From: Capitella teleta
Taxonomy: Eukaryota > Annelida > Polychaeta > Capitellidae
DNA: 64,000 bases
Assembly: GCA_000328365.1 (NCBI GenBank)
Contig: KB309171.1
Coordinates: forward strand, 1 to 64,000
Direction of reading: 5' to 3'
In this document: positions 12,101-22,266 of the stretch, in pieces
How the letters are laid out: the number at the start of each line of letters is the position of its first letter
Numbering within the stretch: position 1 is the first letter of the stretch
Position numbers and translations under genes: made by a program
The notes under the pieces: generated by a model
The model's database searches: none
Told to the model about the DNA's origin: nothing
What the model saw: the letters and a program-made list of their open reading frames with translations, nothing else

Positions 12101-13542
12101 GAATGAACTTGATGCCCTGCGATACACTGCTTGGCACCACATAGCTGGGCCTCTTCTTGTGCCAAATCTCTTGCATGAGTTTCATGTAACTCAGGCTCAA
12201 CATGGGTTTCTTGTCTGACTTGACATACGCAGGAGAATCGAGAAAGAATCGGCAAAGAGGGGGGCTGCAAGAGAGGGAGAGTGAGAAGGAGGAAGGGGAG
12301 GGGAGGAAGCTCACCAGTTAGAGAGCGACTGAATGGCAGCGTTCATGTAACATGTGTTCCCAATGTTCTGAAGTCCGGTCAGACCTGGCGCAAGAGAAAG
12401 AGGATTATAAAGGAGGAGGAGAAGGGGGGAGGGAGTCACCTCGGGGTTTCTGGGTGTCGTCATCACTTTCTGATTCCGTGTCCATGTCTCCGCACGGAGA
12501 ATTGCTGCGTGACGGAGAAGAGTGGAGTGACGAGGTAGGTTCCACCACAGAACGGAATCTAAATGATACTCAATGCTCCATGGTGAACAAATAACACAGA
12601 AGCACTCACAAGAAAGGAGGGTCATTGTTATCCTTGAATACTTCCCCTTCACATTTGTAACACCAGATGCGGAGGCTGGTCAGGTTCATCACCAAACAAT
12701 GGTTCTTGTTTTGCTGTCGTCGAACAAGTTGAAATATGAGCTTGGAATGATGTCATATTCACCTTGGCATGCGTTGTGCTGTGGTCTTGCGCCATCTCTC
12801 CACACCCAGTGAACAGGCATCCTGCGTGCATGCATAGCCACAAGTTCGGCCCTTGAACGTCACAGGAGTCGCAGACCTGAAAGTGCGGTCATTGATCTTC
12901 ATTGTTACACATTAATTAGCCTGCATGGCCCATGGAAGCTGTGGTAGGCATCAATATTAGTGAATTCAATCATATAACATCAGGTGAGGACCAAATAGTG
13001 CGCTGCATGATCAGCACAGAAGCAAACAGATGGCCCTCATGATCATAAGCGCTGCTCATTAATCACAAATATTTTATTATATTCCTTTGGTTATAAGGTC
13101 ACCATTTCAAGTCCTGACTGTACTTTAATATGTAGGTACTAAGCGACTGTACTTTAATATGAGGCATGATGGGGTTCTACGGCTTCACCCAACCCATTCA
13201 GGTGATACGGGCGCCAGAACAGAAGGCCCGGGATCCGGGTTTCCCCTTACTCTTATTGATAAGTTCTTTATCCTGCATACCACCAATATGTAGTCACCCA
13301 GGGGAATCGAACCCCTTACCCTTGGATTGAAAGCCCAATGCTCCACCACAGTGACAAATAGAGCACTGTTTAACAATGGAAATCATGTTAGCTAAAATCT
13401 ATTGATAATATGATGTAAAAGTCATCCACAATGAATGACTTGAGCATGATTCACGTACCGTTGCCTCAGAGAGGTGCCTGGATTCCGCGTCATCCCAGAT
13501 GGTTTCCCCAACGCAAATGATATGGGGGCAGCAGGAACTCAT
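9110..13542 (-). CDS. USP20/33-like: Ubiquitin carboxyl-terminal hydrolase, USP20/USP33 type (complete)
   Basis: Eighteen exons in transcript order: 13542-13459, 12876-12763, 12713-12610, 12558-12440, 12384-12315, 12264-12072, 11770-11201, 11148-10970, 10918-10814, 10747-10702, 10606-10492, 10442-10377, 10326-10200, 10152-9983, 9929-9848, 9763-9655, 9604-9502 and 9366-9110. They join in phase to 870 residues, near vertebrate USP20/33 (roughly 910-940). Order: ZnF-UBP with paired Cys/His (residues 5-90), catalytic core opening [14 protein letters not shown] with nucleophile Cys152, an acidic low-complexity insert (about 230-390), a zinc-ribbon-like [18 protein letters not shown] with catalytic His591, then two C-terminal DUSP domains, each with YGGGP. 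Known family members remove ubiquitin from membrane receptors and HIF/VHL-pathway proteins. The start follows a pyrimidine-rich acceptor at 13550, so a non-coding 5' exon lies upstream. No disabling change seen. Confidence 0.95.
13118..13162. repeat. Short tandem duplication next to a SINE
   Basis: GACTGTACTTTAATATG occurs twice, starting near 13120 and 13145, with the second copy ending just before the SINE tail at 13163. It may be a local duplication or part of a target duplication. Confidence 0.4.
13163..13365 (-). repeat. SINE with tRNA-like head (copy 1, antisense)
   Basis: Read on the minus strand, this has a tRNA-like head with a B box (GGGGTTCGATTCCCC). It is followed by a core also found at 21075-21233 and 22668-22794: a GGTATGCAGGATAAAGAAC block, ATAAGAGTAAGGGGAAACC, then TATCACC-GAATGGGTTGGGTG and a tail ending CCCCATCATGCC. 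It sits inside the first coding intron of the USP gene. Confidence 0.7.
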
Positions 13543-13599
13543 GGCAGCGACTGAGGAGAAAGAAGAGAAGTGATTGAGGAAGATGAGGGCCACGCCTCT

Positions 13600-14470
13600 A
13601 AGAGGAAATCAATGAGATCCAATGGGCTGCATCACATATAATAACAGAGGACAACACAGCATCCATCTCAGTCAACAATGAACAGGGAGGTAACTCAGGT
13701 AAGGCATTTCTGCTGCCTGATTACGTTGGTGCAAATCAGGTGCAGTACTCTTGAATGTCGCATTCTCTGCTCATCTTGCGATTGAACAGTCCAAGTACTG
13801 TGGCAACGAGCTACTCTCGTCAGATCTATTTGACATATAGTGAATTGATCAACTGGTATGTGCTGCTAGGTTGCACACCGAACAAGCACTGTTAAACAGT
13901 GCATGCAGGCTGACAAGAGTTAACATAACATCACAGAAAGCCCTACGTACGAAGATGGAGGCACTGTGTGTTATTTAAGCCATGCCTTATTCACTGACCT
14001 AATTTACAAACTGAAGGGCCAATAGGAACCAAGCTCACTTATGGCTAAAGATAATAGAATCAAGCTAGTTCGAGTGGGTTGTCTAGATTATGATCCTGTT
14101 GGTAAAGGTAACCAAATATCATCTGATTTGCTGGGATCCAGAAGCGGTGTGTGTTTTTCATTCAACTTCCATTTGGAACATGTCATGATATTACGGTATC
14201 AAGGTTCAAACAAACTCTCAGTCACGGAGGATGAGATATCCCTATAGTGGCTTGTCCTATGGGGGGAGTTTGTATGCTTCAGCATTGTAGTTGAGATAGC
14301 AATAACCTAGTCTCATGTGATTCGAGAGGAACCAGATTCACGTTCCGCAACTAGTCTGAATAGAGGGACATGTTTTTCAAAACGTACGTGCAATCGAGCA
14401 GTTTTTCTAATTGGGACATCATGGCTCCCACCACGTTCTAGGGGGGGATGACAAAAATTTGCCTCGGGTC
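13600..14470. other. Upstream region of the USP gene
   Basis: The region should hold the 5' UTR exon and promoter of the deubiquitinase gene. I see no coding exon and no clear core-promoter motif. Confidence 0.35.
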
Positions 14471-14474
14471 TGTT

Positions 14475-14760
14475 AGTGACTGCGACGCAGTCACTGAGTC
14501 AGACTGCAGTTGGTGTGTCACTCACAATCACTGCACTGTGACTGTCAGTCACCCAGTGAGTGACTGTCAGTGACTGTCACAGTGAATGTCCTAGTGTCAT
14601 ATAATCTTCGTTCCAAGACTCTATATTGAAAATTCCCACAGATTATGGCTATATGATAAATCATTATGATTATATAATATATGGACTCATGATTATTTAT
14701 GGAGTTAAGTCATAAGTGTCACAGTCACGACAGTCACAGTGACACTGACAGTCAGTGTGC
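14475..14760. mobile_element. Candidate foldback element built of GTGACTGTCA-type repeats
   Basis: Two arms, about 14475-14595 and 14715-14760, are made of variants of GTGACTGTCA/TGACAGTCAC and are imperfect inverted copies of each other. They surround about 120 bp of AT-rich unique DNA. The left arm opens with a near-perfect hairpin, AGTGACTGCGACGCAGTCACT (14475-14495). There are no target duplications I can fix, so the call as a transposon is tentative; a hairpin-prone satellite is the alternative. Confidence 0.45.
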
Positions 14761-15189
14761 ATGAGATGTCAGGTTGAAGATCATTTTGGGATCATTCTCC
14801 ATTTCTGATAATAAAAAAACCCCAAGAATGAAGACTGCGTTTACCTGAGTAAATACAGAAGCAGCTTCAAATCTTCCGAGGTTGTAAACTATGAATAAGT
14901 GAGCATGACATTTTCTGGATTTTCGCTCAACCGGAAGTTGTGCCAGGGGCGCACCCTGGCGAATTGAGAGCGTTATGATTATGTGTTCACTGGTTCCCTG
15001 ATCATAATTTTATTCTTTTCAGTAGCGCCAGAGACCAGTGAACATCCAACCAAAGATGCGTAGCGTTATTTGTAGACAAGTATGCCAAAGATACTCTAGT
15101 GGGAAATCAGCGCTGCGGCGCTGACAGAATTTTACCGGAAGCGCCGCCACCAGAGCGGTGGCCATTCCATTGTGTAATACCCATTTGGC

Positions 15190-15425
15190 CGCTTCGACTG
15201 GTGGTGTGGCGTGGTCTGCTCGTTTGACAATGGAGCGGTGGCCGCTTTGCTGGTGCGGCACCTCTCTGCTGCTCTGCTTGCGGTATATCCCCAGCCATTG
15301 TCTAACGAGCAGACNNNNNNNNNNNNNNNNNNNNNNNNNNNNNNNNNNNNNNNNNNNNNNNNNNACTCAGTTGGCCTCTCCGACCGAGACTGGTGCTGTG
15401 GCGTCGTCTGCTCGTTAGACAATGC
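15190..15425. repeat. Direct and inverted repeats around the assembly gap
   Basis: The motif GTCTGCTCGTTAGACAATG occurs forward at 15214-15233 (one mismatch), inverted at 15295-15314, ending exactly at the gap, and forward at 15406-15425. A wider direct repeat (GACTGGTGNTGTGGCGT followed by the motif) lies on both sides. The array was probably hard to assemble because of this structure. Confidence 0.7.
15315..15364. other. Assembly gap (50 N)
   Basis: Exactly fifty N bases. A round number suggests a fixed-size placeholder, so the true length is unknown. Confidence 0.99.
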
Positions 15426-15936
15426 CCCAGCAGTCACTTCAGGTTTATCACACATTCAATGATAGTTATGCATGCATGCGATCAATGTAATATGCATCAA
15501 CATCGTTATTCTTGAATTCCAGAGAGCACAATTAAAAGTAATAAAAATATATAAAACAGTTACCCAAACATGAATCAGCCTCAATATAACTTATTAATTT
15601 CAATAATAGTATATAGCGTTCAGTCAGTAATATATATATAATTACTATAGTACCTGCAGAGAAGACATGATAGGAACTATAGGAAGAGCAAGTGAGGAGG
15701 CGCTTCCTGGGCGGCAATACCGCTCTAGCTGCTGGCGGCAGGGAAGAGAATATGGGAAGAGCATGTGAAGAGGCGCGAAATCGGCACGAATGTTGATGAA
15801 ATGGGAAAAGAAATAGGATATAGCAGCATGCATACCATTTTTTCCCTCTTATTTTAGCGTGGTTTTGACACTGCAATCTGTTTTGTAAACCTTTTTCGGA
15901 AATGCGCAGCGCCATCGAAAAACATTGAAATATTCA

Positions 15937-15960
15937 ACATGGAGTAGATAGACAACTTTT
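15937..15960 (+). repeat. Repeat end shared with position 33857
   Basis: CAACATGGAGTAGATAGAC followed by AACTTTTG matches 33857-33883 with one mismatch. At the second site it runs on into TGGCCCACTCTGTA, which resembles the end of a mariner-type terminal repeat. Confidence 0.4.
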
Positions 15961-15963
15961 GTC

Positions 15964-16019
15964 TGTAAAAAGAAAAAAAGAAAAAAAAAGAAACTCCCCC
16001 CCCCCAAAAAAAACAAAAA

Positions 16020-16050
<31 letters not shown>

Positions 16051-16094
16051 CAAAACAAAACAAAACAAAACAAAACAAAACAAAAACAAACAAA
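15964..16094 (+). repeat. (CAAAA)n low-complexity tract
   Basis: A purine-rich run of A with G and C interruptions becomes a regular five-base CAAAA repeat from about 16035 to 16085. The long open frames seen here on either strand are by-products of the repeat and are not genes. Confidence 0.9.
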
Positions 16095-16099
16095 CTTCT

Positions 16100-17985
16100 A
16101 TAATAATAATTATTCATAATTGTTTTCCTTCTCTCTCTTGTGATTCGAATAATGCTTGCGAGGAAGTACTGAATTTCACGACCCCTGTCAATCCGGGTCT
16201 AGATATCCGGGAATCAAACCTCCGCCGATGGGTGAACAGGGAAGGGGGGGGGGGGCAGGCACGCAGACAGCTATATAATCAAGCCGGAACCCATTACAAC
16301 TTATAATTAAGTATAATAAGTGTAATTAATCCTGGTTAATTAGGTGAGTTCACCACATTGACATGGTTAGATGTGTAATCATAAGAGACGTGATCGTCGG
16401 GCAATTCCTCTCACCCGAATTAAACTGTTTTTAAATTCCAGCACATTATGTTGAATAAAATCCGATCAAGTACTATGACGCACGTCGGCAGCTTAACCGA
16501 TTTCCGCGATAATACTTTGAAAGCATTCTTCCCTCAAAAGGTTTGTTCAGGATAAATTAACCAGGAATAATAACACAGACAACAGACGCCAATACGTGAA
16601 AGTTCGATGTCTTATAATTATCGATTAGGCCGCAAGCCATTTCTGCCCTCACCTCGAGATCCTCCTGTAAAATAATCAACTCATGATCAAATATTGACCT
16701 TCATTATTCATTACAACCGACGTCTTTTCTGAGCACACAGAATTGACCATTATTATGTCCATTGCAGCAAATAAAAGCGATTGGCAATTGGTTGGCTGTC
16801 GCGTGGCCTCAACATATTTTGCCACGCACTACTGCAGTGTTAATATTCACAGAAAATTCAAACTGATCGATTTCTTGACAACGACTGCCCAACATTCGGG
16901 CCAAGCTGACCTTCTGGTACAACATTAATGCATTCATGTTTAAGCAAGAGGCTTTCCGAGCGCTCATGCAACGTATTTCCAGGAAAAGCTGAAACTACCT
17001 GAAATAGTAGCTGAAATAATTAAAGTTCACACTGGTCGGTTCACAGTTGCACTCATCATTACATAATTGCGTATATAATATGGACCTTTAAATGGAAAAC
17101 CTATATCATAAATTAATCAAGATCCTTTAGGTATTCAAGATAAACCACAAAAGGGTTTTAAAAACAATGCGCTTTTATCACTAGCAGCCAGGGTAATTGT
17201 TTCTGTATGTTATGTGAGCAAAGTGATTCAAAATAATTAACTGAAAGTCTAGCACATGCATGAAATCTGGAAAACTTGTTCTTTGGTCACTAATTCCAAA
17301 ATAAAGCGAATTGCAAAATTCAAGCCTAGTAGTGACATAGGCGTCTACTAGTTCTTGAAATGATTCTTTGATAAACATTTCTTAATTCGAGACGTAATCT
17401 TGAGCATATGGCATATGGCATATGGCTGAGCATATGGCTGACTTGCGTAATATAGGCTTAGCTATAAATAAATAGGCTAGTTAGCTATAAATAATAGACG
17501 AGTAGATTATCTAAGTGGATGCTACAATTTCACAAATTTCAATCACTTCAGAAAATTAGAAATACGATACAAACTTTTGAAAGAATGTTACATAAATTTA
17601 ACCGATGAAGATTTATTAAGTGTTTCAATCAATTTTGATCTGCTCTAGGAGCGAATACCAGCACACAGCTCCATGGATTTAACTAACGAAGAGATTAACG
17701 TTTTCTTTGTTCCAGCGGGTAAAGTATAATGTTATATACCTTTTTTTCTCTTTTTTTTTTTTTTCATGGTTTAATTTTGTTCGTTCTGTTCTGTGTGTGC
17801 TTCAACAAGAGAATTACTTGAGAAGAAATAAATGCTATTTAACAGTATTTAGCGCACTATAACTTTACGATGGTGTTTTTAGTTTGGCCTTCAAACAATA
17901 TACCTGAAATGAGAGACGATTTTGTAAATTTTTGTTGGACTATATGGTCTGGTATGCGTCAACGAACGCATCTATAACATCGGAC
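16100..17985. other. Intergenic AT-rich DNA
   Basis: No gene is visible. There is a G-run near 16242-16256 and short tandem duplications such as GGCATATGGCATATGG near 17406. Confidence 0.5.
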
Positions 17986-18056
17986 GCACCTTCCCTAAAA
18001 TAGACACCCTTAAGGGTGTCTATTTTAGGTAAGGGTGTCTATTTTAGGGAAGGTGC
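17986..18056. repeat. Perfect palindrome plus tandem copy
   Basis: Positions 17994-18029 form a perfect 36-nt palindrome centred on CCCTTAAGGG. The 19-nt right half (18011-18029) is repeated immediately at 18030-18048, and that second copy extends as the exact reverse complement of 17986-18012 (27 nt per arm). The block could extrude a cruciform with two alternative pairings. Confidence 0.9.
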
Positions 18057-18170
18057 TTGTTAGCATAACTTAGCATTGATATGTTTTTAGCTTTTCATTT
18101 GCCGCTTTATTAATCCCGTCCCATTTTTACCACAATATACTTTTTATTGCACAAAATTATAACTTTACCT

Positions 18171-18934
18171 CAGGGGTCACCACGCTTTTCAGGGAGAGGG
18201 CGAAATAGCAAACCCCAGAGTAAACCGCGGCCAAGAATAATACCGAAAAGATAGAAATACATTTTATTTAAGAGTCCTAAAACATGCAGATTTGACACTC
18301 TTAGAAGGATTTAAACACATATAAAAATTGTGGGGATACACCGCTATAATGCTCTTGTGCGAACCCTGAGTCATTGCATCCAAAACAAAATGTTGATTAT
18401 CAACGACTAATGAGGAGATGCCAGGCTTCATTCAAGTTCACTGAATGAAGTGATTGAGCATCTTGAAGTAGCAACATGAGTCCTCTCTAGGTGGCGTCCA
18501 ATGTCGTACTCTTCCTTGGCAGCAATCGGGGTGTCGCAAATCAAACAAACTGGGGTGTAATTTCGATCCACGAAGAAGTATTTTATCCCTTTGATTCAAA
18601 TGCCTCTGAATGTGGCAATGTGCGCGTCATCAGTCTGCAGTGAATGCCTGAAACAGCAAGCCAATCGGCGTTATTCAGCGGGACCCATAAAGAATACAAT
18701 GATACGTGTACAATTCTACATATACTATAGCATATACTATAGTAACTCACTCGCTAAAACGTTGTCGTTTCAACGCGGTATTATCTCAGTTGAATCTGGC
18801 CCGTGCTTCAGTTGAGATAGAAAAAAAAAATTGAGGGGAAAACAAGGTCAGTTTTTTTTTTTATTATTATTTTTTTTATCGGAGAGCCCTCGGGCCACTC
18901 TGAGGGCCTCGCGGTCGGTGTTTGGGGACCCCTG
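18171..18934 (-). mobile_element. hAT-superfamily DNA transposon, non-autonomous, with 8-bp TSD
   Basis: The ends read CAGGGGTCACCACG on the left and (reverse complement) CAGGGGTCCCCAAACACC on the right, imperfect terminal inverted repeats of the hAT type. The flanking 8 bp are identical: CTTTACCT at 18163-18170 and at 18935-18942. At 764 bp it is too short for a full transposase. On the minus strand about 55 codons (roughly 18580-18420) keep a zinc-finger-like fragment with CLIC and HLERTH, as at the N-terminus of ZBED/GTF2IRD2-like hAT transposases. It is therefore an internally deleted copy. The intact TSD suggests a fairly recent insertion, but the arms differ from each other. Confidence 0.88.
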
Positions 18935-19014
18935 CTTTACCTGTTAATTAATGAGGTGCAACAGTCGCACTTCGCTGGCGCTCTATTATCTATATTGACT
19001 GTTTTCATTTATGC

Positions 19015-19150
19015 CGCACCTTTGTGCAATGAACTGATCTCGACTGCTTTTTTATCTGGTCAAACTTTCCTTCGTTAAGTTGGTCACTTAAAGAGCTATA
19101 GGCCTTCAAAATTATACCTAATGTCACTTAAGCTGCCCCTTTGACTATGC
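19015..19150. repeat. Dispersed repeat copy B
   Basis: This is the partner of 2896-3030, in the same orientation and moderately diverged. It lies just beyond the hAT element. Confidence 0.5.
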
Positions 19151-20165
19151 GTCCGTTGTCTGTCGATAAAGCGTTAATTTTGGCTCTGATAAAAAGAATG
19201 CAGGCCGGAGACAGCATTGGTAATAAACCCTTACGATCGTCTGAAAAGCACCGTTACATATTGTGTATACATCCAATAAAGTATCTCGTAACACTCAGAA
19301 TTTTATTGACTATTGGCTCCCTATAAAGAGTACTCTAGGCTGAAAGGGTCATTAATCCAATCAATAATAAATAAATCTCGCGTTATATTTCGCAAATTCA
19401 TTGTTTCAAATACCACACTCCATAGAGACCAAACACATCCCAATATCCGGCTAAACTGCTAAACACACGCACATGCGTGAGGAAATGAGTTTTATTTCGC
19501 TGAATATAATATTCCGATGCATATACCGATATATATTCACTAATGCACATATATAATATATTATTAATATTAATATACGATCTGGATATATGTTTAGATA
19601 TTTGAGGTACATATTTCCGGCATGATTCATATTAGATTAACATCAAGATTAACAATTAAATGAAATCCCAATAATTAATAAGAGTCAAAATAAAACAAGG
19701 AAATAGAAGAAAATTGAAATGAGCCTAAAATACCGCGAAAAGTTTTCAAAGGTCAACACAAGTGAAAATAAAATTTTAGGCCTTAGTTCGGACGCACGAC
19801 ATATATGTTGCCTTTTTAAAAAACATCTGTGGCTTCAAAATGCTTATTAATAAGATATAAAAATAGTCAGTCTCCTATTCCATTCTCTCTCCTAAACCCT
19901 AGGGTACTTGAGTTTTATTGACACACTCACAATTCTTACGCAGATAGAAAGATTTACTGACAAACTTGTCCAACATATTGTCCTTTACAAATGGTCATAA
20001 ATCCCATCTATATGTACATGTAACCTTGGTGATTTTATATACACGATCAACTATATATAATATCTTACACACATGAAGATTTAGGCCGTGTGAAGCGAGT
20101 TCACTTAGAATGCAATTCCTTACGTAAACCCCTCTCTGCTTGATCCAAGTGGGAGGTGGCTTCCA

Positions 20166-20202
20166 TGACGTCAGAATCAATCAATGTCCCAAATTATTTA
20201 AG
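20166..20202 (+). promoter_or_regulatory. Candidate PKHD1L1 promoter: CRE plus TATA-like box
   Basis: A full palindromic cAMP-response element TGACGTCA lies at 20166-20173, and TATTTAAG at 20195-20202. The ATG of the fibrocystin-L gene follows 148 nt downstream of the latter. The spacing suits a CRE feeding a TATA-type core promoter with a leader of about 120 nt. No transcript supports this. Confidence 0.4.
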
Positions 20203-20349
20203 AGAATAGCGGGAGCTGCAGGGGCAGAACTCTAAGCGCAACTCATCAAGCATTGACCCTCCTCTTTGCGAGTGGAAGTTCTTTTTTTGTGTATGCGCGC
20301 ATCTTGATAAGAAGAGGTTCAGAAGAAAACGACGTCCAGAGAGGGAGGG

Positions 20350-22222
20350 ATGTTTGCTTCCCGAGCAGCGACCGTGGTTCTGCTCTGTTCTTTTGCTACG
20401 GGTAGGTTTACATTTTCACAAAGTCTCAGTTAATTTGGTTTGCTACGTAAGTTAATATCATAGTCTTGATTTCCATTCAGTCGGTCTTGTTGTGAGCTTT
20501 TTATGACTTCCGCTTAGCGCCATGCAGAGTGTGAATGCTGAGTAATTTTATGAGAGTGAGTTGTTGTTTACGTAGAGATCACTTCATTGTCAACTTGTTG
20601 TAATTAAATTAAGGCAAAACCTGAATACCAAACAATACGAAGTAATTGATAGAGCAAGTATTTAAGTATACGCGTAGCGGTGTTGGAATCACAGTGTCGC
20701 TTTATGTTAGATTCGCTGTTTACACTGAGAGATATATAATATTATAGTGTTGGAGAAAATCAGCCTCGTATCTGAACAATGATACTCGTTTACAACTACT
20801 GGAATAAGCGATGAAGTCGCAACAAACATCCTATATGTATTTGCACGAACAAAGAATAAAAATCCGTTCGATTTCTTTTCACTTTCCTTAAAGAGCCGCT
20901 AATGAGCCTCATTCAAAAGCAACAAACTATCTACAGTTTTGCTTGTTATGCCAAATTACGTACGCAAAAACTGCCAAAAAGTAGCAAACATTGCTCCAGA
21001 ATAGAATGATAATCAGTGGTTAAAGACGAGAAAAAAAAAATGTCGATGTGAAATGATAGATTTTCTATTAGCGCTGCGTACTACTCTATAATGTGGTATA
21101 TGTATACAGGAGATAAAGAACCTTGAGATTTATCGATAAGAGTAAGGGGAAACCCCGGTCCCGGACTTCTGTTCTGGTGTCGTATCACCCGAATGAGTTG
21201 TGTGGAGCCGTAAGCCCCATCATGCCTCGTGATATTTTTCTATTATTTACCATGATCGGTCAGATTGCAGACGACTAACCAAATTAATCTTTTGTCCCTG
21301 ATTATATTTAACCTAAATCGTCGCATTATCACATTTTTGTGCAGTTTGATGCAAGAATTATCTGAATCGGAGCAGAGGTTACAGCCTGTTTACGGGACAA
21401 CCCCACAAGTAATCGAAGATGAGAAATTCGTGTTAAGATGTTGGCAAAGATTCAAAATGATTCAACTGTCAATACAATAGGCTTAATTATACACAAAACA
21501 TACAAAATTATTGATCACAGACTGACATGATTCTAATGTGTGAAGAAACATCTTTCTTTATTTCGCCACCAAAACATTAAATTTTGAACCCATCTGACCT
21601 CTCAAGGCTTGTTTCTCGGGATATTCCGGAGAAACAAGCCTTAATTGAGAGGTCAGATGGGCTTAGCGACTTAGTGCGGGTTTCGGCGCGAGCGGTCACA
21701 TATATATATTTCAAGTGTGCACCTTGTGTGTGAGTCAGGTGATTGAATTGTGACATACAATTCCCTGAATAACGCGGCCTGGTTTTATATAAATAATATA
21801 CCTGTATATATACCTGTATATATACCTGTATATATACCTGTATATATACCTGTATATATACCTGTATATATACCTGTATATAGCACCATTTTCTGTTTCA
21901 ATAATTAAAACACAGACGACTACATGAAACTCCAAATCCATGGTCCATGTACAGAATGATATCGTTATTAAAATGATGCATCATTTTAATTAAGATGTGC
22001 GAACAAGCAACAAGAAGTCAGTTGAAACCTTATAGGTAAAGACATTTTTAAAGAGAATTCCAATCAAGAAAGCAGTGTAGCCAAGAGAAGAAAAAAAAAT
22101 TCTAAACGAAAAAGATTTCTATAAAAAAGTTAAAAAATGAGCAAAAATTGCGACAAATAAGACGAAACTTTTCAATTTCTTCAAGAAATAGACAGAACAC
22201 GCTTTACTCTAAGAAAAACATA

Positions 22223-22266
<44 letters not shown>

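Noticed and set aside
16140-16260. Antisense tRNA-like SINE head
   Set aside because: A B-box-like GGTTTGATTCCCGG occurs on the minus strand, but no A box or shared body was found.
15849-16306. Phe-rich and Lys/Asn-rich open frames
   Set aside because: These are by-products of the (CAAAA)n and poly(A)/poly(C) tract.
21801-21883. CRISPR-like array
   Set aside because: The repeats are contiguous 12-mers with no spacers, in a eukaryotic intron.
21735-21941. 68-codon minus-strand frame with (IYRY) repeats
   Set aside because: It is the translation of a 12-bp minisatellite, whose period is a multiple of three, so one frame stays open by default.
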